Shown one piece after another: positions 1-10,012 of a stretch of DNA of 34,198 nucleotides; positions within the stretch are counted from its first letter, which is position 1, and each line of letters begins with the position of its first letter. The stretch comes from Temnopleurus reevesii (lineage: Eukaryota; Echinodermata; Echinoidea; Temnopleuroida; Temnopleuridae). The stretch is taken from the NCBI GenBank assembly GCA_036244855.1, contig BQKZ01001009.1, forward strand, positions 47,132-81,329. The letters are read 5' to 3'. Under the pieces are notes generated by a model. It had not been told where the DNA came from and did no database searches. It saw nothing but the letters and a program-made list of their open reading frames with translations. A program made the translations under genes and the position numbers.

Positions 1-570
1 GGGGTAGACTCTTCTTTTAAAATATTGGTCGATGAAAGTCTCACTCTCGACTAGTCTCCAATGTTGGCAGCCGTAAGTTCAAGTCGATGTATTTCTCATC
101 TTGTCAATTAATTTGATGATATGTTTTCATTTTCAAAGTATCAAATCTGGAGGAGATAGATAGTCCCTTCATGAGAGTGCATCAGTCATATGAACATAAA
201 TATAATTACTATCTACATTCACAAACACACAGACATGACAAGTGCAAATCTATATAATTGCATACATACGTTCAGATACAAATAATTAAAAGAACACTTA
301 CAGGTTCCAAACTAACTACATGTTATATGAGTACAATTTGTTTGAATCACAGGTATTTGACTCAAATCCAAACACTGCTGTGTTTTTTCAATTTTGTTAG
401 GTATTTTGGTAGAAGTTTTACCTTTATGAATAGGGGTTATATTAATTTTTAAAAATGCAATATCCCCCCCCCCCCAAAAAAAAAAAAGTTGCCCCAGTGT
501 TGCCTAATTTGCGCCCCCAAATGAGCAAAGTCCAACCTTTTCAGTAACTACAATTTAGCCCTGCGCCCAT
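1..570. other. AT-rich non-coding stretch, probable intron of gene A
   Basis: I see no exon or recognisable repeat here. The one short open frame (258-452) has no domain and reads like random AT-rich sequence. A C-run followed directly by an A-run lies at about 465-487. By position this should be intronic sequence of the gene whose exon appears at 1387. Confidence 0.4.
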
Positions 571-757
571 CATCTGACTTGGAAATATATATATTTTTTT
601 TCTTCATTTTTTATTAAAATCCGAATTTCACTTAACGTATCGTCTACCCTCTTCATTCGCAAAGAACTATTTTCTTCATCAGAAAGTTTGATTTCTTTCT
701 CTCGCAATAACTGCATCTTTCCAGATGAGAGGAAAGACTTTCTTCGCTCAAATCTAG
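571..757 (+). pseudogene. Decayed duplicate of gene A exon (acceptor plus first codons)
   Basis: This segment resembles 1243-1430 at several points in the same order: CATCTGACTT, then AAAATC-GAATTTCA, then TTAACG, then a run ending in CCATAACT / CAATAACT and a CCAG splice acceptor. After the acceptor at 721-724 the frame reads M-R-G-K-T-F-F-A-Q-I and then TAG at 755-757. The intact exon at 1387 reads I-K-V-K-A-R-T-L-F-A-S-F. The simplest reading is an old local duplication of an intron end plus exon start, with the upstream copy now dead. The similarity was judged by eye and stops being convincing after about 760. Confidence 0.45.
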
Positions 758-1242
758 CCCTTTGGCCACCTGGTCCATCTCCCTTGTCGAAAGTGTTCAA
801 TTTCAAGTTTGGCGTGGAGTTACCGTTTGAATCTCAATTTCACATCCTATTATATTTCTGAAAGCGTCGCAGTCTATCATGTCTCTATAAAGATTCTGAA
901 TCTCGTCTTTAAATTGGAGGGCCGCGATTCAAATCAAAGCCACTGCATCAATTCCCTTCAGCATCTGCAGTTTGCTACCCAGTTGTGATCTGAGTGGAAC
1001 AATAAGATGAGAGTGATCATACAGGTATTATCAGTTACGGTAAATTAGGAATTAAGCTCCCAGTTGGAAAATATTCACATAATTTGTTTAGGTGTATGCC
1101 TGAAACCAACGATGTGGGGTCATAATATTTATGTGTAAAATTGCAATTGCCGTCTGGGAGAATAGTTTTTCTCCATCATTAATTATTGTCACTAATTTGC
1201 TCATTAGGAAAAAAAATCAATACAATTCAGTACTACGATCAC
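758..1242. other. Non-coding interval between pseudo-exon and exon
   Basis: Nothing is supported here. A possible exon between a TTCAG and an ACAG/GTATTA site (about 961-1024) was tested and has stops in all three frames. Confidence 0.4.
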
Positions 1243-1386
1243 CATCTGACTTATCTTTTTCTATCAAAATCAGAATTTCATGTTAACGCATTCATTATAT
1301 TACCCTCTTTCATTTCCGGAGAACTGTTTGAAATTTCTTCATGATCAGCAAATTTGATTTTGTTTCTTCTCACCATAACTCTCCAG

Positions 1387-1581
1387 ATAAAAGTGAAGGC
1401 TCGGACTCTCTTTGCTAGCTTCAGACACAAGGCAAGAACACTTTACTCTATGAAGCACGCCGAGTGGAAGGAAGCCGACATCTCGCTGCAAGAAATGGAG
1501 GAACATCGAGAAATTGCCAAAAGATATCAGCACATTGAGAAGGAGGCAGAGTATGAGATTAAACAGCGGATTGTCGACGCG
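1387..1581 (+). CDS. Gene A, penultimate coding exon (65 codons), unidentified helical protein
   Basis: This is an internal exon. It follows a CTCTCCAG acceptor (AG at 1385-1386) and is followed by a GTGAGC donor at 1582. It is 195 bp long, begins and ends in phase 0, and has no stop. The 65 residues start I-K-V-K-A-R-T-L-F-A-S-F and are rich in K, R, E and H, with heptad-like spacing through the E-M-E-E-H-R-E-I-A-K part, so a long helix or coiled coil is likely. Base composition is clearly more GC-rich than the flanks. It joins in frame to the terminal exon at 3355. I do not recognise the protein family, and the N-terminal part lies outside the window. Exon status is well supported; function is unknown. 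Confidence 0.7.
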
Positions 1582-1642
1582 GTGAGCCCCCCCCCCCCTC
1601 CCTCCCCAAACTTAAGCGGATCCAGTGCATACACACTCATTA

Positions 1643-1882
1643 AGGCTGACTCTCACCCTTGCGTTTTTTTATAAAAAAAAACGCTCCCTGAACGCACAAA
1701 GACGCAGGTTATACGGCGGACTGACGCTCGGCGTACGCTCCTTAAGCGCAATCTGAACGTCAATCCACCGTCTGATAAGTGTATACTCTGCGTCCAGGGC
1801 ACACAGGAAGCGCGTATTTTTTTCTTCAAAAACCGTTCTGGGACGACACAGGCTAAATGAACGCAAAAGTGTGAGTCGGCCT
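1643..1882. mobile_element. 240-bp palindromic MITE, TTA-flanked (family D copy 1)
   Basis: The two ends are inverted copies: the left starts AGGCTGACTCTCACCCTTGC and the right ends in GTGAGTCGGCCT. The inverted similarity continues inward through the ACGCACAAAGACGCAG and CTGCGTCCAGGGC segments. TTA lies on each side (1640-1642 and 1883-1885). There is no transposase. A related copy lies at about 33660-33902. TTA target sites fit PIF/Harbinger-type non-autonomous elements, but that class assignment is an inference. The element sits in the last intron of gene A. Confidence 0.75.
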
Positions 1883-1885
1883 TTA

Positions 1886-2890
1886 TTTGTGGGGGCGTCA
1901 AACTGTCACGTGTCACGTATACAATCAATCGAAATAAATGCCCTTTTCTCCCTTTTTCTGTACTTTCTTGCAATAAACTAATCAGAACAAGCAAAATGAT
2001 CATGAAGTTAGCCTCCTCCAAGAAGCAAGCTTAGGCCATATTATGAAACTTTGTCAGCAACAAAATTAGTCAGCGGAGACAAATCCAGTGAAATCCTTGA
2101 TTCCTATTGGCTTAAAACAACTGCCACTGACTGTTGTTATAGCAACTGTAAGAAAATATGCTCTTGTCGCACTGACTAATTTTTATGAAATGGCCCCATC
2201 CCCACTCCCATAAAATTATTGATCATTTGTACATTGTTAAAAAAAGAAAACTAAACGTCGTATTGAATAATTTTAAGAAATGGCCTAAATATGATTCATA
2301 AATCCATGTTGATTTTAGTCTCTTCAACAAGTAAAATGGATCCAGGTATATTACATTATTTAACATAAGTATCCATTAAAAAAGGAAAAAGAAAAAAAAA
2401 ACCGAATATGGCTACTCGAAAGCATCACGTTCTCATTTGGGAGACCGCCGCTCTTCCATCTGAGCCACACACTCGTTGAGAAAATAGATTGCTGAGAAAG
2501 ACGTTAATTGACCATCAAATTGTTCGTTTTTTTTCTTTGTTACAGCAAAAATATTTCATTATTATTTCTTACTTAAAGATACTGTACTTTTGTATCCTAC
2601 TTATCTTGGTTGATTTTGTGACTTTGAGTTTCCAAAAGTTACCTTAATTTAGTGCTGAACAGAACTAACTAGTAAGTCGTACTTTAAATAAAATTCGAGT
2701 GAGAACTATACAACCTAACTTGTTTTAGTGTATTTACATGGTGCAAATATGATGCAAAACATCAACATGAATTTTTTCATTCTCTCTCTCTAATTCTGTA
2801 TGTGTGTTTCCTAGAAAATTATTTTTTCATCTTTTTTATTTTCCTCTTTCCAATTTCTCCCAATCCTTGCCCATCCCGTCCCCAACCCCT
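1886..2890. other. Intron of gene A with a possible tRNA-like relic
   Basis: No exon is seen. On the minus strand around 2405-2482 the sequence resembles a tRNA 5' half: GTGGCTCAGATGGAAGAGCG followed by GCGGTCTCCCAAATGAG. There is no clear B box and no cloverleaf 3' half, so it is a SINE or tRNA relic at most. The rest is AT-rich intron. Confidence 0.35.
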
Positions 2891-2893
2891 CCA

Positions 2894-3345
<452 letters not shown>

Positions 3346-3354
3346 CTCCTCCAG

Positions 3355-3522
3355 ATGTCAGGTGATGAGACCCCGGAGGACCCCGAGCTCCCCCGCCTCT
3401 CTGAGCGAATCGCATCCCTCTTCATCGAAGCTCTCTTTGCCTCTACCTACGAGGAGCAGTCCAAGAAAGAAGATAGCATGATGGAGATACTCAAAGATAT
3501 ATTAGAGAAGAAAGATCCTTGA
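3355..3522 (+). CDS. Gene A, terminal coding exon (55 residues plus stop)
   Basis: The exon starts after a CTCCTCCAG acceptor (AG at 3353-3354) and ends with TGA at 3520-3522. It is in phase 0 with the donor at 1581/1582, so the peptide reads straight through from the 65-codon exon. It encodes an acidic, proline-containing linker (M-S-G-D-E-T-P-E-D-P-E-L) and then an amphipathic helical tail ending K-K-D-P. GC content and codon use stand out from the adjacent ATT/ATC block. A methionine opens the exon, but the clean acceptor and compatible phase favour an internal join over a new start. I do not know the family. The 3' UTR should follow, though I see no convincing AATAAA nearby. Confidence 0.7.
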   Translation: MSGDETPEDPELPRLSERIASLFIEALFASTYEEQSKKEDSMMEILKDILEKKDP

Positions 3523-4089
3523 GAAGGATGAGAAATAAGAAATGGAAACTTCTTTAATATCCCATGGTAACGCTTCCAGCGCCATGAGCACCGATAAGGT
3601 GGACCTGTGCGCTATACAAGTAGCCACTATTGTTATTACTATTATTATTTTTTATAATTCAGACATTCATTGTCGAATTTTTATTTGCCACGGCGTTGTA
3701 TTTGTCGTCTGGACGACAAATGTGATCTCAATTGAAAGCAGCAGACATGCTAACGTGTTGAAAATATTGGTATATGTGAACATCCACTCGTAAATGTTTA
3801 AATTGTGCTCATAAGCTAAATGGGGAAAATAATTAGATATAAAAAATAGCTCATTTGCAAATATTTGCAAATATTCAATTTTATAGAAGTAAAACACGTT
3901 TTTCTATGCAAGTTTGTACAAGCGTATATGGAACATTCAATATTTAATCTACAATTTTTTTAATTACTGGCTACAATAGACTGAGAAATGTATGCCAAAT
4001 GTATGCCCATGATTGATAGATATTTCTCCGCTTTTTTTTCCAGTTCTTCAACATGTCTGTCATTACTTTCCAAAGTAAAAATATTCGTG
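3523..4089. other. Gene A 3' UTR and intergenic sequence
   Basis: No coding signal is visible. The first part is presumably 3' UTR. Open frames such as 3542-3793 look random. Confidence 0.4.
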
Positions 4090-4480
4090 GAAATCGGTCC
4101 CATACTCGTAAACTGATCGTAACCCCCACGTTGCGCGTCTTCCGATGTCGCATTCCATACTATTTGACGGGATCCGAAGTCGCTACGATTTTTTTAAAGA
4201 GGAGTTTGACAAATCTAATGTCTATCTGACTTTTTCCTTCACGATGACTCTACGGAGATCGTAAACTGGTCATAGACATGCCGTCAATGTCATTTCATAA
4301 TATTTACAGATCGCTCGGTCACTGCAGAGACATCGAACGAACTACATGCGGACTCTGTGCGATTTTCGCAGATAGGCTGCGGAACATCGCACAATGGTCT
4401 GTCCCGATGGAGGCTCAGAAGATGAAATTGTACGATGCTCCTACGATTCCCCTACGACATGTACGATGCCCGTAAGCAAT
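4090..4480. repeat. TACGAT-rich degenerate repeat tract
   Basis: Short related words recur in both orientations: CGTAAACTGATCGTAA, CGTAAACTGGTCATAG, GTACGATGCTCCTACGATT and ACATGTACGATGC. This suggests a decayed inverted-repeat element. The boundaries are unclear. Confidence 0.35.
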
Positions 4481-4644
4481 GTAAAGATAAACACCGTATG
4501 GTATGATATCCGCAAAATCCCAGACAATCAAATCGAACTTGATATTGTAGATATCTATAGATCTTCAAAAAAACAAAAAAAAAACAATTGAAGAATAATA
4601 TAATCGTGTAGGATTATCCCCATTCCTAGTTCAACGCAAAAAAA

Positions 4645-5082
4645 GTCAGGGAAACTCTCGCATTATCGAGATCTAGTTTTTTCGAGATAATACGCAGTTC
4701 AGCGATAGAGGTCGGAGCGCTACGAATTCGTGCGGGTCAGATCGCCCGTGTAAAGTGAATGACAATTTGTTTTTCCGTCTTACATATACCCATCAGTCAA
4801 AAATCATTTTTAAAAAATCCCTCAAGGTGGCGAATTTTCGTTCGCTAGTATGTTGAAGAGAAATACATTTTTCCACCTTATATGTTAGTAAGAAAATTCG
4901 CCACCTTGAGGGATTTTTTTAATGATTTTTTAATGATGGGTATGTAAGACGGAAAAACAAATTGCCATTCACTTTAAACAAGCGATCTGACCCGCACGAA
5001 TTCGTAGCGCTCCGACCTCTATCGCTGAACTGCGTATTATCTCGAAAAAACGAGATCTCGATAAAGCGAGAGTTTCCCTGAC
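4645..5082. mobile_element. 438-bp near-perfect inverted repeat (MITE or foldback element)
   Basis: The left end GTCAGGGAAACTCTCGC is matched exactly by GCGAGAGTTTCCCTGAC at the right end. Inverted matches continue almost to the centre, including GAGGTCGGAGCGCTACGAAT against ATTCGTAGCGCTCCGACCTC and CCCTCAAGGTGGCGAATTTT against AAAATTCGCCACCTTGAGGG. Each arm is about 190 bp with few mismatches, around a short AT-rich centre near 4850-4880. I see no transposase frame and no obvious target-site duplication. The terminal CAGGGAAAC is compatible with hAT-like ends, but without a TSD the class stays open. Confidence 0.85.
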
Positions 5083-5349
5083 TGACTGGTGTTGTTATAG
5101 TCTAACATCCTGATCTTTGCAGGGATAATAGCACCATTCATCAAAACAGCAATCCTATTGCGCCAGCTCAACATTCGATTCGACCTATCTTTTGAAATTG
5201 AAAATAGGGGATTTTAATTGAAGTAAGTGGAACCGTATTATGAAGTACAAATATATATCTTGTTTTGCAATAAATTTTGATATTTATGTCATCATTACTT
5301 TACTTGATATTTTTTTAGTTCTCCCTTTCATGAAAATGATTCTAGACTG

Positions 5350-5381
<32 letters not shown>

Positions 5382-5395
5382 TACTACTACTACTT

Positions 5396-5432
<37 letters not shown>
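5350..5432. repeat. (CTA)n microsatellite with CTT interruptions
   Basis: A run of CTA/ACT trinucleotides interrupted by two TTC variants. Purely simple sequence. Confidence 0.95.
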
Positions 5433-6354
5433 CATTACTGTGCTGCAAAAGACACCAGGTGAATTTAACACCTTTTTTCTTTTTAGAGATCTACTATCTG
5501 ACTATTAATGGTTTTACTTTCGCTGCTATATACTGAAGGGAAAAAGAGAGAAGTAAAGAGGGATTACGACGAATGATTAAGAGACCGATGATAAAGGGAA
5601 CGAGAAGTTCAGATTCTGAACAATTTTATAATTTCCTTTGTAACTGCAACCCAGTGGTCTGTACCCACAAGCGAATGCGACTGAAAGAGCATGAGAATGT
5701 CTCTCGCCCGTGAATTGTTTGGGGTAGCGCCATCTTTCGGTTGTGGCAGCAATAGAAAGAAAGGCGAGCGGGAGGATGTAGTACTCTAAAAAAAAAATTG
5801 TCCAGAACCAGGGGATGGATGAGGAAAGGAACTGGGCGCAGTTCTGCAGAACTCTTGGGACAGAGGAGTCAATACTGCCCTGCCACGTCAAAAGGAAGTA
5901 TTAACCATTTTCAAGTTTTCAAGATATGAAGTAAAAACTATATTTTGGCTCAGTTTATTTATATTGTCCACATTTGATTTGGTTTGAAATAACTGTTTTG
6001 ACACATGCCCTAATAATATTCATGATTTTTTTTAATTGAAATTCTAATTTTCTGTTTAAAACATTCTCAAAACTAGGTAAAAATTTTGGTAAATACTTCC
6101 TTATGTCATGGTATTTCAGAAGTGGGCCTATATGCTTTGTGTACAAACCGTTAAGCAGCAACTTGTTGGGACCAATCTTTTTCAACTTTTTGAAAGTGCT
6201 TTTCAGATAATCTTTTATCAAACTGTTAGATGTTGCTGTTAGGAGTATGTTTATGCAAAAAGGGATGCATTTTAAAGCTTTCGGTTGATACTTCCTTTTG
6301 CATGGGAAGGCAGAATAAATCTCCAAATTGGTAAAATGTATTCTCCACATGAAA
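5433..6354. other. Unassigned interval with two unconvincing minus-strand frames
   Basis: Two minus-strand open frames lie here (5577-5891, 104 codons; 5955-6422, 155 codons). Neither shows a domain I recognise. The second is AT-rich, lysine/isoleucine/leucine-rich, and its start overlaps the SINE tail. I do not support either as a gene. Confidence 0.35.
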
Positions 6355-6359
6355 TAGAG

Positions 6360-6662
6360 GTATAATAATAATAACAATACACGGCTTTTTATAGCGATTA
6401 TCAACTCTTCATTGGAATTCATTAAGCGCTCTACAATTGCAGCATTATTACCCTGACTTTAGCCCGGCAGCCACTTTATTAGCGCACTTGGCATTTCAAG
6501 GAAAAAAATTCCTACCAGGTACCCATTCACCTCACCTGGGTTGAGTGCAGCACAAATGTGGATGAATTTCTTGCTGAAGGAAATAGACGCCATAGGTGGG
6601 ATTCGAACCTACGACCCTTTGGTTGAAAGGCGAGAGTCAAAACCACTACACTACGGCGCCTC
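6360..6662 (-). mobile_element. tRNA-derived SINE, full length (family S)
   Basis: On the minus strand the element begins GAGGCGCCGTAGTGTAGTGG, which holds an A-box-like TAGTGTAGTGG. A B box follows, GGTTCGAATCCC, about 40 bases further on. The body contains AGGTGAGGTGAATGGGTACC and GGCTGCCGGGC, and the 3' end is an (ATT)-type run near 6363-6380. Partial copies lie at 17165-17324 and 28330-28570. The internal RNA polymerase III boxes show the tRNA origin; mobilisation would need a partner LINE. Confidence 0.85.
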
Positions 6663-7109
6663 CATCGTACAACGGGTCACGATATGTTAAGGTTTATGAG
6701 TATGAAAGGAGATTAACCCATTGACTACTGAATTCTGTAATACCCATAAACTCTGTGCAGGGATTCCCGCGGTTCCAGTAGTCAAAGGGTTAACAATATC
6801 ATGTTATATTACCTGCGCGACGAGCAAATGAAGCGAATTTAGAAACTCCCGTCATGTGTTTCCCGAAGTTTATGAAAATAAATATAATTTGGATTTGCAA
6901 TCTATATCGACCCACTCGAGTTCTTTTTTGCTCTTTGACTGAGGTAGTAATAGGGAACATAATTGAACGCAATGAGATCATTTTCCGTAAAAACAAAATG
7001 TCATTTATATGATTTATTATAGATTTATATGTTTATGAATCGATTCACTTTAATTGAATAATTCTTGCCTTATCCCAACATGGATAGACACTAATTTACA
7101 GTGCTTTAC
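6663..7109. other. AT-rich interval without a gene
   Basis: A short imperfect palindrome is visible around 6715-6792 (TTAACCCATTGACTACTG against CAGTAGTCAAAGGGTTAA), suggesting a small MITE of about 80 bp. Nothing else is recognised. Confidence 0.4.
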
Positions 7110-7188
7110 CGAGAAGCTGAGAAAAAAATCTCACGCATTCTCGGGTAGGAATCGCACCCACGATCCCCTGATGACTAGACAGATGTCA
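7110..7188 (-). repeat. SINE-like fragment abutting the LINE
   Basis: On the minus strand the sequence contains GGGTGCGATTCCTACCCGAG, a B-box-like stretch, after GTCTAGTCATCAGGGGATCG. This resembles the tRNA-related part of a SINE. It supplies the non-RT residues in front of the LINE frame, so the frame's ATG at 7054 is not the LINE's own start. Confidence 0.45.
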
Positions 7189-7189
7189 A

Positions 7190-8270
7190 AAAATTATATT
7201 GCTCAAGGAGTACCCCAGGGTTCAGTACTTGGTCCAATATTTTTCACCATGTATACCTCTCCTCTTGAAAATATTATAGATTCTCATCAGACCCAAAAGA
7301 TGTTCTATGCTGATGATACTCAATTGTACATTCCCCTAAAAAGAGATGATGCAGTGGATGTCACTTTAACAATATCAAATTGTGTACAACAAGTCAAGAA
7401 ATGGTCTCAAGCGAATGGCCTAAAACTCAATGACACGAAGACTGAGTTTCTTCACATTACATCACGCTATAGATCATCAACCCCTATAACAACATTAAAC
7501 CTGGATGGTACCCTTATTCAGGCTGCCCAATCTTGTAGAAATCTTGGTGTTATCTTTGACAACAAATTCACATTTGAAAATTTCATCTCGCATAAATGTC
7601 GTGCGGCATCATTCGGCCTGTACAAAATTGGCAAGATTCGCAAGTTCTTGAACAAGAAAACCACTGAACGCCTTATCCATGCTTTTGTACTCTCTCACCT
7701 AGACTCATGTAACAGTCTACTTTTTGGTCTACCATCTAATCAACTACAACGGTTACAACGAATTCAAAACTCAGCAGCACGGCTTGTAACACAAACAAAG
7801 AAATACGATGCAATATCCCCTGTCCTAAGAGAACTACATTGGCTACCCATTAAATCTAGAATCAAGTTTAAACTGATCTCCCTAGCCTATCAATGCCTTT
7901 ATCAGTTAGCACCCATATATCTCAGAGAATTGCTCATTCAATATAAACCTGAGAGATCATTGCGTTCTAGTAAAAGATCACAGTTCACTGTACCTAAAAC
8001 GGCTACAAAATCATATGGTGAGAGATCATTCTCACATGCCACATCTATCTTATGGAATAGCCTTCCAAATTACCTCACAAATATTACACCATATGAAAAA
8101 TTCAGAAGAAACTTGAAAACTTATCTCTTCAAAAACAACTAATCTACTGATAATCCTAGTTCTTCTTACTTCTTTCTCTCTTTCCATGTTTCCATGTTTC
8201 AAGCGCTTAGGGACTTTCGCATGATTGTGTTATGCGCTATATAAAAGTGTTTCATTATTATTATAATTAT
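7190..8270 (+). mobile_element. 5'-truncated CR1/L2-like non-LTR retrotransposon
   Basis: The element holds the 3' half of an ORF2-type reverse transcriptase frame, then a 3' end AGCGCTTAGGGACTTTCGCA, then TTATGCGCTATATAAAAG and a short ATT-type tail at about 8253-8270. Truncation at the 5' end is typical of target-primed reverse transcription. The same 3' terminus occurs alone on the minus strand at about 26462-26535, which confirms the family boundary. Assignment to the CR1/L2 side of LINEs rests on the RT motifs and the trinucleotide-type tail. Confidence 0.85.
7192..8142 (+). pseudogene. Reverse transcriptase C-terminal part (LINE ORF2 fragment)
   Basis: About 316 residues remain in one open frame to TAA at 8140-8142. 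RT block B is seen as G-V-P-Q-G-S-V-L-G-P and the catalytic block as F-Y-A-D-D-T-Q-L-Y, with the YADD codons at 7306-7317. The thumb motif C-R-N-L-G-V-I-F-D follows, and then the C-terminal region with Y-Q-L-A-P-I-Y-L and R-S-L-R-S-S. The endonuclease domain and N-terminal RT fingers are missing, so it cannot work on its own. No frameshift is present downstream of the truncation, which suggests a fairly recent insertion. An open frame runs back to an ATG at 7054, but codons before about 7190 belong to a SINE-like fragment and not to the RT. Confidence 0.88.
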
Positions 8271-8589
8271 GTCTTACCTTAACTTTTTGGGATGCGTTTG
8301 TCAAATAACACACGGATTTCTGAGAGTTGTGGCAGCTTTATCTAGAGAACTGTTGAAATATGATTGAATATGTAAAAGTAGCATTATAAATTTGAATAAA
8401 AGTAAGGTGTCATAATTAGATGTGCACATCGAACCATATGTTAGAGATTAATGAAACAGGAAATTTAGTGCCCTAATATTTTCAAGCCATTGTGATGCCA
8501 TATTGGACAATATATTGATAGGGTTTTTGTAAAATTTGAGATTTTTTTTAAAGTATTCGCACATCCGCTATTTTGGATTATGGTCACTA
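8271..8589. other. AT-rich interval without a gene
   Basis: I see no exon, repeat boundary or regulatory signal that can be supported. Confidence 0.4.
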
Positions 8590-8764
8590 GGGGGTGTTGC
8601 TCAAAAGTTGCAATTGATCGCAAGTTGCAGTTGATCGGTACACACCAATCAAAATCATTGTTTCATGCGCGTCTTGTTAATTGCGCTTACCATGCGCGAA
8701 TGAAAATGCGCGTTAAAATTTGCAAAGTTGCATTTGATTTGCAGTTGATTTTGAGCAACACCCC
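8590..8764. mobile_element. 175-bp palindromic MITE with GGGGTGTTGCTC ends
   Basis: The left end GGGGTGTTGCTCAAAA is matched by TTTTGAGCAACACCCC on the right, with further inverted similarity through the GTTGCAGTTGATC-like segments. There is no coding content. Confidence 0.7.
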
Positions 8765-8834
8765 ATAAAACTGACAGTATGCCGGTCTACAAGCGGAAGC
8801 TTACTTTTTAATTCAAACGTTACGAAGAGAAACG

Positions 8835-9420
8835 TTACAGAGAAATAACGATCCCTGCAGCTAATGGAGATCCGTGCGATCGGCAACATTGACGGAATTT
8901 GTGACGTCATGTCGGATAACTCCTCATTCACTCTACATGTATATATATACAAAATTTCACATTTTTTGTCCTCTCCTTTAAGCCCTGGTCACCCCGGAAG
9001 CAACACGATTCACCCCGACTCTTTGTTAATTCACAGTCAACTGTCTCAGAACAACGAGTCGGGGTGAATCGTGTTGCTTCCGGGGTCCTATGTGACCGGG
9101 GCATAACAAAATGTTGGTTTACTGCTATGCTCGAGCATAGCATTCCCTTATCGATTCGCCATTTGTTATTTGCGAAAATCATGTTAAACCTTTACTCTAA
9201 ATTTACATCAATCCATTAAAAAATTCTATATAATATGTACAAAGTGAATGAGGAGTTGTCCGATATGACAATTGTTGCCGATCGAACGGATCCCCAGCAG
9301 CTACAAGGATCGTCATAATCTTGAATTTGAACACTATAAAGTCTGATTGTCCGATTTTGCTCAAATTTGCACAGTTTGTTAATCTGATATTTTTCTTCAT
9401 CAGATGAGAACATGATAATT
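8835..9420. repeat. Palindromic repeat family A, copy 1, split by a nested MITE
   Basis: The left part contains GATCGGCAACATTGACGG, TTTGTGACGTCATGTCGGAT and AACTCCTCATTCACTCTACA. The right part contains ACAAAGTGAATGAGGAGTTG, then TCCGATTTTGCTCAAATTTG and a CTTCATCAGATGAGAA-type end. The halves are inverted copies of each other. A 123-bp MITE (8981-9103) sits in the middle. Related copies lie at 10590-10830, 12081-12692, 25720-26715 and 29890-30300. Confidence 0.7.
8981..9103. mobile_element. Short palindromic MITE family M, copy 1
   Basis: Ends are AGCCCTGGTCACC and GTGACCGGGGCA. Inside, GGAAGCAACACGATTCACCC is inverted as GGGTGAATCGTGTTGCTTCC. Flanks are TTA on the left and TAA on the right. 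Inserted in family A copy 1. Confidence 0.8.
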
Positions 9421-9626
9421 CACAGATATTAATTTCCTTTTAAATCTTGAAGTATTTTGCCATGAAAAGAATTCAAGAATCCCATTGACTTTAACGTGAA
9501 ACAACCATTTCAAAGGGATTAGTTTTACAAATCTATTGCAGTCCCATTATATTCCAATACAATGTTATTCCTATCAAATTTTCGACTATTTAAGAGCATA
9601 CCGAATGATAATTAGTTAAAGAAGCC

Positions 9627-10012
9627 ATGAACTGATTCTCCTATGAAATTTGCATTTTACCGTCAAATCACACTTAGCGCCATCTGTCGGTAATAATGAT
9701 ATTTCATTTGTTATCAGTCATTATGCGAGGTTCTTTCTGAGATTTAACAAAAGAATTATAAAAAAAGGTATACCCATTCTGAAATTTTCATCTAAATCTG
9801 TGCGTGAGAAGGTGCCCTTTATCGAGAAAGAAAATATTGGTTTAGTATGGCCGGGTGGGGTGGACCCTATACTGAGTTTCTTTTGCACATTTTGACTTGT
9901 AGCGTTACCAAAACTCATTCATTTTTCACACAATATTTTGTGCAATATGTTCATAATATTATTATATTTAATTTTATTTAGATTTGCAGACAAGATTTCT
10001 GGACAAAAACTT
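9627..10012 (+). repeat. Dispersed repeat family B, copy 1
   Basis: Shares ordered blocks with 13147-13555: TGAACTGATTCT, AAAAAAGGTATAC, AAATTTTCATC, AAAGAAAATATTG or AAGAAAATATTG, and TTTTATTTAGATTTG followed by AGACAA. A third copy lies on the minus strand at 11600-11845. No transposon hallmarks are seen. The 81-codon open frame inside it (9650-9895) is not conserved as coding between copies. Confidence 0.6.

Noticed and set aside
570..806. 78-codon minus-strand frame rich in K, E and R
   Set aside because: It is the reverse of the duplicated intron/pseudo-exon segment, with no independent support.
961..1024. Possible exon between TTCAG and ACAG/GTATTA
   Set aside because: All three frames contain stops.
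1653..2021. 122-codon minus-strand frame
   Set aside because: It runs through the palindromic MITE; the arginine-rich sequence reflects the GC-rich arms.
5577..5891. 104-codon minus-strand frame
   Set aside because: No domain recognised and no supporting neighbour or splice signal.
5955..6422. 155-codon minus-strand frame
   Set aside because: AT-rich, no recognisable domain, its 5' part overlaps the SINE tail, and there are no splice or promoter signals. A relic of an unknown repeat remains possible.
6600..6662. tRNA gene on the minus strand
   Set aside because: A and B boxes are present but no acceptor-stem pairing follows, and the body continues as a SINE.
7054..7190. ATG at 7054 as the start of the RT protein
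   Set aside because: The first 45 or so codons derive from a SINE-like fragment upstream of the LINE truncation point.
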